Assembly: GCF_023101145.1 (NCBI RefSeq)
Contig: NZ_CP073714.1
Span: 1,488,001 to 1,552,000, forward strand
Length of the DNA: 64,000 nucleotides
DNA from: Paenibacillus pabuli
Lineage (GTDB): Bacteria > Bacillota > Bacilli > Paenibacillales > Paenibacillaceae
Direction: 5' to 3'
Shown: piece by piece, positions 35,770 to 44,520 of the stretch
How the letters are laid out: every line of letters begins with the position of its first letter
Numbering within the stretch: the first letter of the stretch is position 1
Made by a program: the position numbers and the translations under genes
The notes under the pieces: model-generated
Databases searched by the model: none
What the model saw: only the letters and a program-made list of their open reading frames with translations
What the model was told of the DNA's origin: nothing

Positions 35770-37446
35770 ATGACGGAAAAAGCCGGAATGCAGGAGATGT
35801 ATACACTGAAGACGATCGCGGAAACGCTCAACACATCCAACGACCTGAATCTGATGCTGGATACGGTACTCGGCAAACTGTTGGAACTGACGGGTTTGAC
35901 TACGGGCTGGGTGTTTCTGATCAATCCTCAGGGAGAATACGTCTGCATTGCTGATTACAGTCTGCCTCCTGCTCTGTTGTATAACGACAAGGAGCCAATG
36001 CGCTGCGGGTCTTGCTGGTGTGTGAATCGCTTCCGGGACGGGAGATTGGATAATGCCGTCAATATTATTAATTGCAAACGTCTGGAGGATGCCGTGGAAC
36101 ATCAATGGGGAGATACCCATGACATCACCCATCATGCAACGGTTCCGCTCCGATCGGGGAAGAAGATGCTGGGACTGTTAAATGTTGCTGCGCCAGGAAA
36201 AGAGCATTTTAGTGATAGTGAGCTGGCACTTTTGCAGGCTGTAGCTTATCAGATTGGCAGTGCAATGGAGCGGATGCGATTATACAGCGCAGAGCAAAGG
36301 CGTGCGGATTTGTATGTCAGGCTGGGGGAGTTCAGTCGTTCGCTTGGCATGATGGTCAACGAGTGCAGCAGTGCAGATGATATGGCCATGATGGTTGTAA
36401 AGCTGCTCGGGCATCATTATGACTGGCCTTTTGCTGCGCTGTTATCACAGAAAAACGGAAGCTTTATGGTGCAGTCAGCTCATGCTCACGGCAAGTCCGA
36501 AATGATGAATCTCTCCGGATTATCTCCAGAGGTGGAGGCTTGTATGAATGATGTAATTGATTCTCATCGGGCTACGGTATTGAAGGCAAGAGAGATTCAG
36601 GGCGTTGCTGCCATGTGCAATACCCGGTTTCCGATGTCCGTTTTGGCTTCGGGTCTGGCCGCCCCGATTCCATTAAGTTCTCCTGGCGAAACGGCAGTGC
36701 TGGTGGTTGGAATGGACTCGGCGAATGGTTTCCTTCATGCAGATCGCGAGGTTCTTGATGCGCTCGCTGAACATATTACAGCCTCGTGGGAGAGTCTAAG
36801 ACTGGTATACAAACGCCGGGAATTGACCCGACTGGAGGAACGAAACCGGCTGGCTCGGGATTTGCATGATTCGGTGAATCAAATTTTGTTCTCTCTTTCC
36901 TTGACAGCCAAAGGGGCGGAGAGCATGCTGGCTGGTTCAGCACAGGAACATCTGCATCCGGCCGCGGAAGCGATGAAGGATATACGTTCCCTGTCCCAGG
37001 AGGCATTAAAGGAAATGCGTGCCTTGATTATGCAGCTTCGTCCCGCGGGTTTGGAGTCCGGTCTGCTCAGTGCATTGCAGGAATATGGTACAGGACAGGG
37101 ATTGCAGGTCGTGGTGCACCGGACGGGGATGCGCTCTTTGCCTCAAAGCATTGAGGAAGGATTGTGGCGTATCGGACAGGAAGCACTCAATAATGTACGC
37201 AAACATGCGCAAGTCACCTCCGCTGAAATATCTCTCCAGCTTAGCGATCATGAAGCGGTATTAACCGTTGCAGATCGGGGGAAAGGTGGAGCCAAACGGC
37301 GTGAGGCTTTGCCTGCCAATTCACTTGGTCTGTCCATCATGAGGGAACGAGCTCAATCGCTGGGCGGCAGACTTGAACTTGTGAGTTCATCCCGTAAGGG
37401 AACATCGGTAACGGTTGTCATTCCACTTCCGTCCGAATCTGTATAA
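35770..37446 (+). CDS. GAF-domain sensor histidine kinase, NarX/LiaS class
   Basis: A 558-aa soluble kinase without membrane helices. The first GAF domain (~15-180) carries cysteines C79, C82, C84 and C102 (MRCGSCWCVNRF and NIINCKRL). A second GAF-like domain spans ~195-345. The HisKA_3 box follows with H366 in LARDLHDSVNQILFSLSL, then the ATPase (EEGLWRIGQEALNNVRKHA, LSIMRERAQSLGG). The cysteine pattern recalls Fe-S GAF kinases such as staphylococcal AirS, so redox or oxygen sensing is likely. The ATG at 35770 follows AAAGGAGAGG. The response regulator gene follows 18 bp later. Confidence 0.85.
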   Translation: MTEKAGMQEMYTLKTIAETLNTSNDLNLMLDTVLGKLLELTGLTTGWVFLINPQGEYVCIADYSLPPALLYNDKEPMRCGSCWCVNRFRDGRLDNAVNIINCKRLEDAVEHQWGDTHDITHHATVPLRSGKKMLGLLNVAAPGKEHFSDSELALLQAVAYQIGSAMERMRLYSAEQRRADLYVRLGEFSRSLGMMVNECSSADDMAMMVVKLLGHHYDWPFAALLSQKNGSFMVQSAHAHGKSEMMNLSGLSPEVEACMNDVIDSHRATVLKAREIQGVAAMCNTRFPMSVLASGLAAPIPLSSPGETAVLVVGMDSANGFLHADREVLDALAEHITASWESLRLVYKRRELTRLEERNRLARDLHDSVNQILFSLSLTAKGAESMLAGSAQEHLHPAAEAMKDIRSLSQEALKEMRALIMQLRPAGLESGLLSALQEYGTGQGLQVVVHRTGMRSLPQSIEEGLWRIGQEALNNVRKHAQVTSAEISLQLSDHEAVLTVADRGKGGAKRREALPANSLGLSIMRERAQSLGGRLELVSSSRKGTSVTVVIPLPSESV

Positions 37447-37464
37447 ATTCAGGGGGAAGAAGAC

Positions 37465-38187
37465 ATGCCGATTACGATTTTACTTGCTGACGATCATGCA
37501 ATGGTGAGGCGCGGGTTGTATGTGTTTTTGTCCACACAGCCAGATATGGAAGTTGTCGGAGAAGCGTCGAACGGACAGGAAGCACTGGAACAAGCGGAAC
37601 AGCTGCATCCAGACGTGGTATTAATGGATCTGCATATGCCGGTACTTGATGGGATCGAGACAGCGAGAAGGCTTCGCTCCATCTTGCCTGGAATTCGGAT
37701 CATCGTACTTACGTCCTTCTCGGATCAGGATCATGTGGTGCCGGCCGTACGCGCAGGAGTGAAGGGATATCTGCTGAAGGATATTGAGCCAGAGGATCTT
37801 GCCGCTGCCATTCGTAATGTACATGCAGGTCAGGTAGAACTTCATCCAGCGGCAGCAGGACAATTAATGCATGTGATGGCTTCGTCTGAATTGCCGATGA
37901 ATGAGTCGCATGGGCGTGCAAATCCCCATCCGTACACTCGGCCTTCAGAGCAAGAGCGGGACGAGCAAGGGAAAGAACATTCTCATGGACCGGACATACT
38001 CACCCGTCGGGAACGAGAGGTTCTGGGACTGATCGCACAAGGATTGAGTAATAAAGAGATCGCCATCAAACTAATCATTACCGAGAAAACGGTGAAAACC
38101 CATGTCAGTCATCTTTTGGACAAATTAGGCCTGGCAGACCGAACACAAGCTGCACTTCATGCCGTAAGAAATGGTTGGGTTATCTAA
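37465..38187 (+). CDS. NarL/LuxR family response regulator
   Basis: A 240-aa partner of the kinase. The receiver domain has D9/D10, phospho-acceptor D55 (VVLMDLHMP) and the switch K near VKGYLLKDIEPEDL. A charged linker of ~35 residues (HGRANPHPYTRP.., HSHG) is longer than usual. The C-terminal HTH_LuxR is clear (LTRREREVLGLIAQGLSNKE, TVKTHVSHLLDKLGL). GGGGGAAG precedes the ATG. A terminator ends the pair. Confidence 0.9.
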   Translation: MPITILLADDHAMVRRGLYVFLSTQPDMEVVGEASNGQEALEQAEQLHPDVVLMDLHMPVLDGIETARRLRSILPGIRIIVLTSFSDQDHVVPAVRAGVKGYLLKDIEPEDLAAAIRNVHAGQVELHPAAAGQLMHVMASSELPMNESHGRANPHPYTRPSEQERDEQGKEHSHGPDILTRREREVLGLIAQGLSNKEIAIKLIITEKTVKTHVSHLLDKLGLADRTQAALHAVRNGWVI

Positions 38188-38241
38188 TCCATCTTCCTGC
38201 ATTCTTCGATTAAATCCGATATTTTCAGTCTAAAGTCGTAG

Positions 38242-38270
38242 AAACTCAACCCAAAGGTTGAGTTTTTTTG
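38242..38270 (+). terminator. Terminator of the two-component operon
   Basis: AACTCAACC and GGTTGAGTT around CAAA, then six or more T residues. Confidence 0.9.
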
Positions 38271-38389
38271 TGCTGCAAGTTAAGTCTATCTGCCGACGAT
38301 TCCGAGGTAGAAGCAAGGTAAGATGAGAGTAGAGAAAGTTGAATCGAAGAGATGGAATGTTTTTATAAAATCGAAGGAGAGTGACATCA

Positions 38390-38953
38390 ATGAATATTAT
38401 CATTTTGGCAGGCAGTAATCGGAAAAATGCAACCAGCACACGTTTAGGGGAATATGCCGCGGAGGTAATCAGCGGTCAGGGGCATGAAGCGAGTTTGTTC
38501 GATTTATATCAGACACCGCTCCCATTTTATGCACCGGATGAAAAACAGAATGAAGATCAGAATCTGTCTGACCTGAACACGCGTATGCTCGCGGCAGATG
38601 CCATTATTTTGTCCACGCCAGAGTATCATGGCAGCATCAGTGGTGTTCTCAAAAATGCATTGGATCACCTGAGCCAGGCTCATTTTAGCGGTAAACCGGT
38701 ATTATCTATCAGCTCAGCAGGAGGCGCGGTGGGAGTAAGCTCACTTTTGCAGCTGCAGGCCATTATTCGCAATTTGCATGGGATTAACGCGCAGGAGTGG
38801 ATTTCCATTGGTGGTGCACAGCGCAGAAGGTTTGAAGCAGCGTTTGACGGGTACGAAGAATTTGAAGGCAGTCAGGATATTGAGGACCGGATCAAACGCG
38901 TTCTGGGTTCCTTTTTGCACCTTGCAGAGACATTAACGGCTGCGCGGAAATGA
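38390..38953 (+). CDS. NADPH-dependent FMN reductase
   Basis: A 187-aa flavodoxin-like enzyme. IIILAGSNRKNATSTRLG is the phosphate-binding loop and LSTPEYHGSISGVLKNALDH is the family signature for flavin binding. SSAGGAVGVSSLLQLQAII follows as usual. It would reduce FMN, quinones or azo dyes. AAGGAGAG precedes the ATG at 38390; the GTG at 38381 is too close. It may be controlled by the redox two-component system upstream. Confidence 0.88.
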   Translation: MNIIILAGSNRKNATSTRLGEYAAEVISGQGHEASLFDLYQTPLPFYAPDEKQNEDQNLSDLNTRMLAADAIILSTPEYHGSISGVLKNALDHLSQAHFSGKPVLSISSAGGAVGVSSLLQLQAIIRNLHGINAQEWISIGGAQRRRFEAAFDGYEEFEGSQDIEDRIKRVLGSFLHLAETLTAARK

Positions 38954-39005
38954 GAAAAAATTAACGGAAGTTAACCATAGATAAAGAGAGAAAGAGGTTT
39001 TCATC

Positions 39006-39476
39006 ATGATTAAAGGTATATTTGAGACTCATCTGAATGTAACGGATTTGGAAAGATCCCATCATTTCTATGAACAGATCGTTGGATTGCCGCACGCTTA
39101 TGGGCAGAAGGAACGCGGTAACTCCTTTTACTGGATTGGTGGTGAAGGCAACGCGATGCTGGGATTGTGGCAAAAAGATTCTTCCGAAGTGCAGCGGCAG
39201 CATTTTGCTTTTCAGGTATCGTTGGAGGACATGAAGCAGGCGGTCACTTATCTGGAGGATAAAGGGATCAAGACGCGTAACTTTCTGAATGATGATATTG
39301 GCGAGTTATATGTATTTGGATGGATGCCGGCTGTGTCCGTATATTTTACCGATCCGGATGGTCATTCCCTGGAATTCATATCAATGCTCCCGGATGAAGC
39401 GAAGCCGGAACTCGGCATGGTGCCATGGAGTGAGTGGGAGAAAATGCACGGTCGGGTGAAGGAGGACACGGCATGA
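39006..39476 (+). CDS. VOC superfamily (glyoxalase-like) protein
   Basis: A 156-aa protein with two beta-alpha-beta-beta-beta modules. FETHLNVTDLERSHHFYEQIVGL starts the first and VYFTDPDGHSLEFISML ends the second; H9 and E near the end are likely metal ligands. It could be a fosfomycin/bleomycin-type resistance enzyme or a dioxygenase relative; the substrate is unknown. Its stop overlaps the next start by 4 bp (ATGA). Confidence 0.8.
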   Translation: MIKGIFETHLNVTDLERSHHFYEQIVGLPHAYGQKERGNSFYWIGGEGNAMLGLWQKDSSEVQRQHFAFQVSLEDMKQAVTYLEDKGIKTRNFLNDDIGELYVFGWMPAVSVYFTDPDGHSLEFISMLPDEAKPELGMVPWSEWEKMHGRVKEDTA

Positions 39477-40108
39477 TTTTTGAAGAAGTCAAATTATATA
39501 CAGCACGACTGGAAGACATCAAGCACTTTTATGTGGATACTTTAGGATTGGAGCTGCTTGAGGAATCTCCGCATTCATTTACGATCCAAGTTGGATTAAC
39601 GAAGATGATATTCGCTGAGAGTAGAACAGAGCAGGAACCCTTCTACCACTTTGCCTGGATGATTCCAACAAATCGTTTTCAGGAAGCCAAAGCATGGGCA
39701 GCGGCACGTGTCCGTTTAAGCAGGTATGAAGGTGATGATGAGACGTATTCAACCAATTGGAACTCGAATTCGCTCTATTTCGAAGATCCTGTCGGCAACA
39801 TTCTGGAGCTGATTGCCCATCATTCCGTTCATAACGAGAGTGATCACCCTTTTTCCGAAAAAGATCTGATACAGGTGTGTGAGGTGGGACTTGTCACGGA
39901 GGATGTGCTTTCTACAGTAGATGAACTTGAGCAGTTGGGGTTGAAACGATGGAGAGCAATTAGCGATACATTTGCCCCTATAGGGGATGTGAACGGTCTG
40001 TTTATTGTGGTGAAGAAGGAGCGAGTCTGGTTCTTTTCCGAGCAACAAGCCAACATATATCCGCTGGAAGTGTGCATTCGTGATGTTGGGAGACTTCGAA
40101 TCGGCTAA
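39473..40108 (+). CDS. VOC superfamily protein, second
   Basis: A 211-aa protein: IFEEVKLYTARLEDIKHFYV and LYFEDPVGNILELIAHH form one VOC module. The remaining ~75 residues are a partial second module (VCEVGLVTEDVLSTVDELEQ). The start overlaps the previous gene, so it is translated from the same message. The function is unknown. Confidence 0.75.
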   Translation: MIFEEVKLYTARLEDIKHFYVDTLGLELLEESPHSFTIQVGLTKMIFAESRTEQEPFYHFAWMIPTNRFQEAKAWAAARVRLSRYEGDDETYSTNWNSNSLYFEDPVGNILELIAHHSVHNESDHPFSEKDLIQVCEVGLVTEDVLSTVDELEQLGLKRWRAISDTFAPIGDVNGLFIVVKKERVWFFSEQQANIYPLEVCIRDVGRLRIG

Positions 40109-40252
40109 AATGACGGGAACAGCAGGCAAAACGGTCATATGTGTATCATTTGAATCATTCTATAGAAGTAAACGCTTTAAAAGGTGTTTAGCTAAAATTA
40201 CTGTTGCTGGTCGTTCGTGTTATCAGAGTTCACATTAATGAAGGGTGGTGGC

Positions 40253-41206
40253 ATGTTGGATCGACGTTTGTTGGAAGAAGGGCTGGCTATTATGGTATCC
40301 AGTCGGGAGCGTACAGGAGATTTGTGGCACGCCCATTATGGGGCGGGAGCTATTGCGGCTTATTTCTGGGTGCGGGAAAATCGTCTCACCTCCCTTGCAG
40401 CGGGCAGTGTTACGGCTGAAGCGAAAGCCATGCTTCGCCAGCACGGATTGAAGGATGGCTTGACCTCCCTGAAGGGAGAGGCTGTGCCAAGGGAAGAGGC
40501 CGAAGCGCGTATTACCGAAGCGCTGGATCGGACCATCGGAGAGCTGCACTGGGTTGGACATCAGGCCATCTATGGTGCCCTCAGTCTGAAAGCCATTCGG
40601 GAACTGGATGGTTGGGGCACGCAACACGACATGGAACAGATGGTTGAACTTATTGATTCTTTTGAACGTACCATCCCAGGAAGATCTTGGGTAAACACGA
40701 CTGTGAAAGAAATTCGCAGCTTGAAGTTAAGTGAGGCAGACGGATTCCCTGATATAGAACGCCCGGATCAATTGTCCCGGCTGATTCTGGATGAGCTGGG
40801 CGCATTCGGGACCATCTATCAGGCAGAAGCGCATCATGATCTGATCGGCCACATGTTAACCTATGGGCACGCGCTTAACATATTATATGAACTGGATTAT
40901 CCTGCTTTGTTCCACAAGGGCATTCCCCCTTTTCTCACGATGGTCAAGGTGCTGCGACTGAGCCGGGATGTGGATATTGAGCAGGAGATGCCAACGCTCC
41001 AATCTCCAGTTGATCGATTGCCGTTGATTCGGGCAGAACGGTCTGTTGCACTTCCACATGAACTGGAATACTGGCTCACGGACAGACGTTCCCGCGATTG
41101 GCATGGAGGCCATGTGTTCAAATTTCCATTCAGCTTCTACCATCACGCCAGAAACGGAAATTCGGTTCCGGAAAGCTGGGAAAACTTCCGTTATATTATT
41201 GCGTGA
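40253..41206 (+). CDS. Conserved protein of unknown function
   Basis: A 317-aa protein that I cannot assign. It has no signal peptide or membrane helix. It is rich in His and Trp pairs (LWHAHYGAGAIAAYFWVREN, GELHWVGHQAIYGALSLKAI, EAHHDLIGHMLTYGHALN, DWHGGHVFKFPFSFYHHARN). Several of these could be metal or cofactor sites in an all-helical enzyme. AAGGGTGG precedes the ATG at 40253. A strong terminator follows, so it is a single-gene unit or ends the VOC transcript. Confidence 0.6.
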   Translation: MLDRRLLEEGLAIMVSSRERTGDLWHAHYGAGAIAAYFWVRENRLTSLAAGSVTAEAKAMLRQHGLKDGLTSLKGEAVPREEAEARITEALDRTIGELHWVGHQAIYGALSLKAIRELDGWGTQHDMEQMVELIDSFERTIPGRSWVNTTVKEIRSLKLSEADGFPDIERPDQLSRLILDELGAFGTIYQAEAHHDLIGHMLTYGHALNILYELDYPALFHKGIPPFLTMVKVLRLSRDVDIEQEMPTLQSPVDRLPLIRAERSVALPHELEYWLTDRRSRDWHGGHVFKFPFSFYHHARNGNSVPESWENFRYIIA

Positions 41207-41222
41207 TAGAAAAATATAATTA

Positions 41223-41256
41223 AGAGAGCACAGCCTGACATGGCTGTGCTCTTTCT
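41223..41256. terminator. Bidirectional terminator
   Basis: AGAGAGCACAGCC and GGCTGTGCTCTTT between two convergent genes. Confidence 0.88.
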
Positions 41257-41260
41257 CATG

Positions 41261-41743
41261 TCATAGGAGCCAAATTTCAAGGATAAACAGGATTAGAACT
41301 ACTCTGGATACCAGCATGTATGGTGATTTTCGTACGGGCTGACGCGCTGACCATATTCCCCAGGAACTCATAAGTGCAATACTGCCCCAGAACATCCACA
41401 AGGGAAAGCCTTCGGGCGTAAACGGAAAGGACAGTGAGGGCAGACCTGTGTTTCCAGCCCCAAGAAGAACAGTGGTCATATAGACGAGCACAAGGAAAAG
41501 TAACTCAAATAGCAGGGTTTGCAGCCAGAAATAATAGATGTGGAGTACTCGCAGCAGAATGACTGTGACCAGGATAAACAGAATACCAACAGATGAGAAT
41601 GTTGCAGCGGTCCATCCAATGAGTGATGAAGTGACAATATCTGTTTCCTGATAAAAGGTGTACATTGTCAAAGCATACATAATGGGGCCAGCCATATAAC
41701 TGGTCATCGCGATCCACAGATAGAACAAGAGCTTTTTTTTCAT
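41261..41743 (-). CDS. Small multi-pass membrane protein
   Basis: A 160-aa protein with four to five hydrophobic helices (LLFYLWIAMTSYMAGPIMYA, FSSVGILFILVTVILL, TLLFELLFLVLVYMTTVLL, LWMFWGSIALMSSWGIW, VVLILFILEIW). I do not recognise a family. The ATG at 41741-41743 has AAGGATGG upstream. Confidence 0.6.
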   Translation of the reverse strand: MKKKLLFYLWIAMTSYMAGPIMYALTMYTFYQETDIVTSSLIGWTAATFSSVGILFILVTVILLRVLHIYYFWLQTLLFELLFLVLVYMTTVLLGAGNTGLPSLSFPFTPEGFPLWMFWGSIALMSSWGIWSARQPVRKSPYMLVSRVVLILFILEIWLL

Positions 41744-41930
41744 GATCGTATCCATCCTTTATTGAAAATAGGCTTAGAAAGGCCACTTATATCATATAAA
41801 CAGCATCAAGAATGGATTTGTTGGGTATCCGGGAGAAGTCGCTGCAAGAAACCGACGTTTAACCGCCGTGAGAGCAACAACAAACAGACGTAATCCATAC
41901 GGGTAACCGTCAGCGCGACCGATGTAAACA

Positions 41931-42029
41931 TGTAAGATTGTATTATCGGATCAGTAGCAAGGGCATATCCCGATAAGCAAATACGCTAATGTACGGACCG
42001 GCCATGGGCCGGTTTTTTTATGCGGTGAT
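41931..42029 (+). ncRNA. Possible small RNA or leader with terminator, copy 1
   Basis: TGTAAGATTGTATTATCGG starts a ~100-nt segment that ends in the terminator GACCGGCCATGGGCCGG plus seven Ts. A paralogous copy lies at 44244-44361, on the other side of the DUF4127 gene. Both ends are conserved while the middle differs. It could be a small RNA, a leader or an old duplication. Confidence 0.4.
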
Positions 42030-42105
42030 TGCACCCTTGCTCTGATCGGGTACTAAAGAAAGACCGAATATATCATTATAAGTTGAATTTAATTTTTACA
42101 CCAAA

Positions 42106-42215
42106 ACGGAGAGTGCAGAACCAATCTGAAGAAGCGAAGTGTTCGCCTTTAGCACCGGATTTTACCCTTGAACTAAGGGATCAAGAAAATCTGGGGATAA
42201 GAGCGATCGGAAGAT
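42106..42215 (+). repeat. Dispersed palindromic element, copy 2
   Basis: ACGGAGAG, GAAGAAGCGAAG, GTTCGCCTTTAGCACCGGAT and then AAAATCTGGGGATAAGAGCG, with inner arms CCCTT..AAGGG. It lies directly upstream of the DUF4127 gene and keeps the order seen in copies 1, 3 and 4. Confidence 0.8.
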
Positions 42216-42283
42216 GGTACTGCAATTGCAGTGACAAGGTGTAACATCTCTAGTTCAACTTATCTAACAGGAGGTTTTAGGAT

Positions 42284-44137
42284 ATGAAAACAGTATTGTA
42301 TGTTCCACTGGATGATCGTCCAGCGAATCTGGATGACGTCGTTGTACAAGGAAAAGCAGCCGGTATGCATATCATTACACCGAACCTGGGTGACATTCAA
42401 AATCGTCTGGATTCCGAGAAAACGGTAGAAGGCACCACATTGCTTGGAACGTCTACGCCTACGTATGGGAAACCGTCCAACATTCATGAGTTCATTTTGA
42501 AAAATGCCGCCAAAGTTGATGGATTTATCATTTCTTCGGATATGCTGGCTTACGGTGGTCTGATTGGCAGTCGTCAGCTTCGTGAAGATGGAGGTGGCAC
42601 ATATCCTGATTACGATCAGAACACCACCCGTTTGCTTGATGTGATCAAAGCGATTAAAGGGAAATATCCACGCAAACCGGTTTATGTGATGGATACCATT
42701 ATGCGACTCGCGACTACCTCATTTGCAGATGGTCTCGCATTGGACGCATACAACGAGTCACGTGCACTGATGCAGCAGCCACGCCAGTCCTTTACGGCAT
42801 TCGAGGATATTGTGAACGGGTACAACCTTTCTCCAGAGTCTACGGAATATGGGGAAACGACGTATTTTAATAAAGAACAGTACTACAACACCAGACAACA
42901 TAAATTCAAAACCAATCTGTACATTCTGGATAAGCTTGCTCGCCAAGGATATATTGACTTCCTCGCCGTAGGAGTAGACGATGCGAATACGCAAGGCGTT
43001 CAGATTAACGAGATCAATTATGTGGAAGCACGAATCAATGAATGGCTTGGTGGGACGGATGGACAAAATTCGGATCGGGCGATTATTCTTCCGGATGCGG
43101 ATGGCCTGGGTCACGCTCTGGTGGCACGTATGGCGAACCAATTGCTTCGTGGTGGGAAGAAGACGCGTTATGCAGTGAAATATTTTGGCCCTCATGGTTC
43201 CACGATTATCAATGCCTATGAATATATGGATGTGCACGAGAATGTGGTACGCCATGTGGATATTGTAGGTGGTGTGGTTGTGGCGGATTCCGCTTACCCG
43301 GAGCCTGAAGTGGGAACGGACACAACTTCCAATGCGGAAAATGGGAATGAATTAACGAGTGCTGCCTCTATCGATGAAGCTTCTTCGTTTGACATGGCGT
43401 CCGAGCTGGATCGTATGACGAACCGTCATCCAGGCAAACCGGGTAAAAATCCGGTGGACATTGAGATTATTGCCATTACGGCGCTGGATCAGGTGCAGGC
43501 AGCTGTGGCGCAGTTGACGAGTAATAGTGAGAAAGGTCTTCCTTCGGTGCTGATTGATTTTGTAGGAAAAGGTCCAGCCAACGTCGATGTAGCCGAAGCA
43601 CTCCTGAATAGTCCGTATACAGGTCGGGTTTTGGGTTACAGTGCATGGAATACGCCGGGGAACAAAATCGGTATGGCTGTGGGTATGGGACAATCCCGTT
43701 ATGCTCTGATTAAAACAGAAACCCATGCTCACGCGTTGCGAGATGCCATGAATGCACAGGGTTCATTGTTGTTCAAACGTTTCCTGAAAGATTACTACTA
43801 TAAAGCAGTAGCGATTGCAGATATTCGTACGTATTCCAGAGCGCATGCGCTGTATACCAATGTGGCCACTCTTGCGGATCAGAACATGTCACTGTTTAAC
43901 TCGGAAGAGGATTATGCTCATTTGCAGACTTTACTCAGAGATCTGATGCAGACCCATACAGCAACGCTGGCAGGAAAACCAGCCTTTGCCCAAGAAAACG
44001 TAGCGATCAAACAAATCTGTAATGGCAAAGCAGCCTATGCGGAGTATTGCAGTGCACTGCTGGAATATACGAACCCCGACTTCATCTGGGGACGTGCGTT
44101 TGAGATCACGTTGAATCCGAAGGTTACGCTGAAATAA
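42284..44137 (+). CDS. DUF4127 family protein
   Basis: A 617-aa protein of the DUF4127 family. The start MKTVLYVPLDDRPANLDDVV and the segments DGFIISSDMLAYGGLIGSRQ, YIDFLAVGVDDANTQGVQ and SAWNTPGNKIGMAVGMGQSR are characteristic. The aspartates in PLDDRP, SSDML and VGVDDA suggest a metal-dependent hydrolase-like site, but no activity is known. There is no signal peptide. An AGGAGGTTTT site precedes the ATG. It sits between two paralogous terminator elements, apart from the tail operon. Confidence 0.8.
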   Translation: MKTVLYVPLDDRPANLDDVVVQGKAAGMHIITPNLGDIQNRLDSEKTVEGTTLLGTSTPTYGKPSNIHEFILKNAAKVDGFIISSDMLAYGGLIGSRQLREDGGGTYPDYDQNTTRLLDVIKAIKGKYPRKPVYVMDTIMRLATTSFADGLALDAYNESRALMQQPRQSFTAFEDIVNGYNLSPESTEYGETTYFNKEQYYNTRQHKFKTNLYILDKLARQGYIDFLAVGVDDANTQGVQINEINYVEARINEWLGGTDGQNSDRAIILPDADGLGHALVARMANQLLRGGKKTRYAVKYFGPHGSTIINAYEYMDVHENVVRHVDIVGGVVVADSAYPEPEVGTDTTSNAENGNELTSAASIDEASSFDMASELDRMTNRHPGKPGKNPVDIEIIAITALDQVQAAVAQLTSNSEKGLPSVLIDFVGKGPANVDVAEALLNSPYTGRVLGYSAWNTPGNKIGMAVGMGQSRYALIKTETHAHALRDAMNAQGSLLFKRFLKDYYYKAVAIADIRTYSRAHALYTNVATLADQNMSLFNSEEDYAHLQTLLRDLMQTHTATLAGKPAFAQENVAIKQICNGKAAYAEYCSALLEYTNPDFIWGRAFEITLNPKVTLK

Positions 44138-44150
44138 GGTACTGATGGAA

Positions 44151-44177
44151 TGAGACGCGCTGAGTCGTCTTTTTTCC
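44151..44177 (+). terminator. Terminator after DUF4127
   Basis: AGACG..CGTCT with a short loop, followed by six T residues. Confidence 0.6.
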
Positions 44178-44243
44178 ACCCCAGATACACCCTTATTCGC
44201 ACCGAAGTCGTACGAATCACCATCTGCGCTAGGGATGAAAGGG

Positions 44244-44361
44244 TGTAAGATTGTATTATCGGATCCATAGCAAAGGACACACACCGAAAGCACATACAGC
44301 GAAAGCACATACGCTAATGGACAGACCGGCCACAAGGGGCCGGTCTTTATGATGCGGTGAA
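44244..44361 (+). ncRNA. Possible small RNA or leader with terminator, copy 2
   Basis: TGTAAGATTGTATTATCGG is identical to copy 1. A middle part contains the short duplication GCGAAAGCACATAC, then comes ACGCTAATG and the terminator AGACCGGCC..GGGCCGGTCTTT. It lies 160 bp before the tail operon, so it could also be the operon leader. Confidence 0.4.
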
Positions 44362-44520
44362 TGGTGTCCAGCTTTGGCGCCGGTGGAGAACCGTTAGCAC
44401 AGAGACGTACTGACGGTGATTTCCTTTTTCCATTAGTAGATTGGTTAAAGGGGAGTTCGCTGCTGCCACATTGTCGCTGCACAATGCTAGCAGATCGAAA
44501 CTTGCAGCTGAAGGGGTGAA

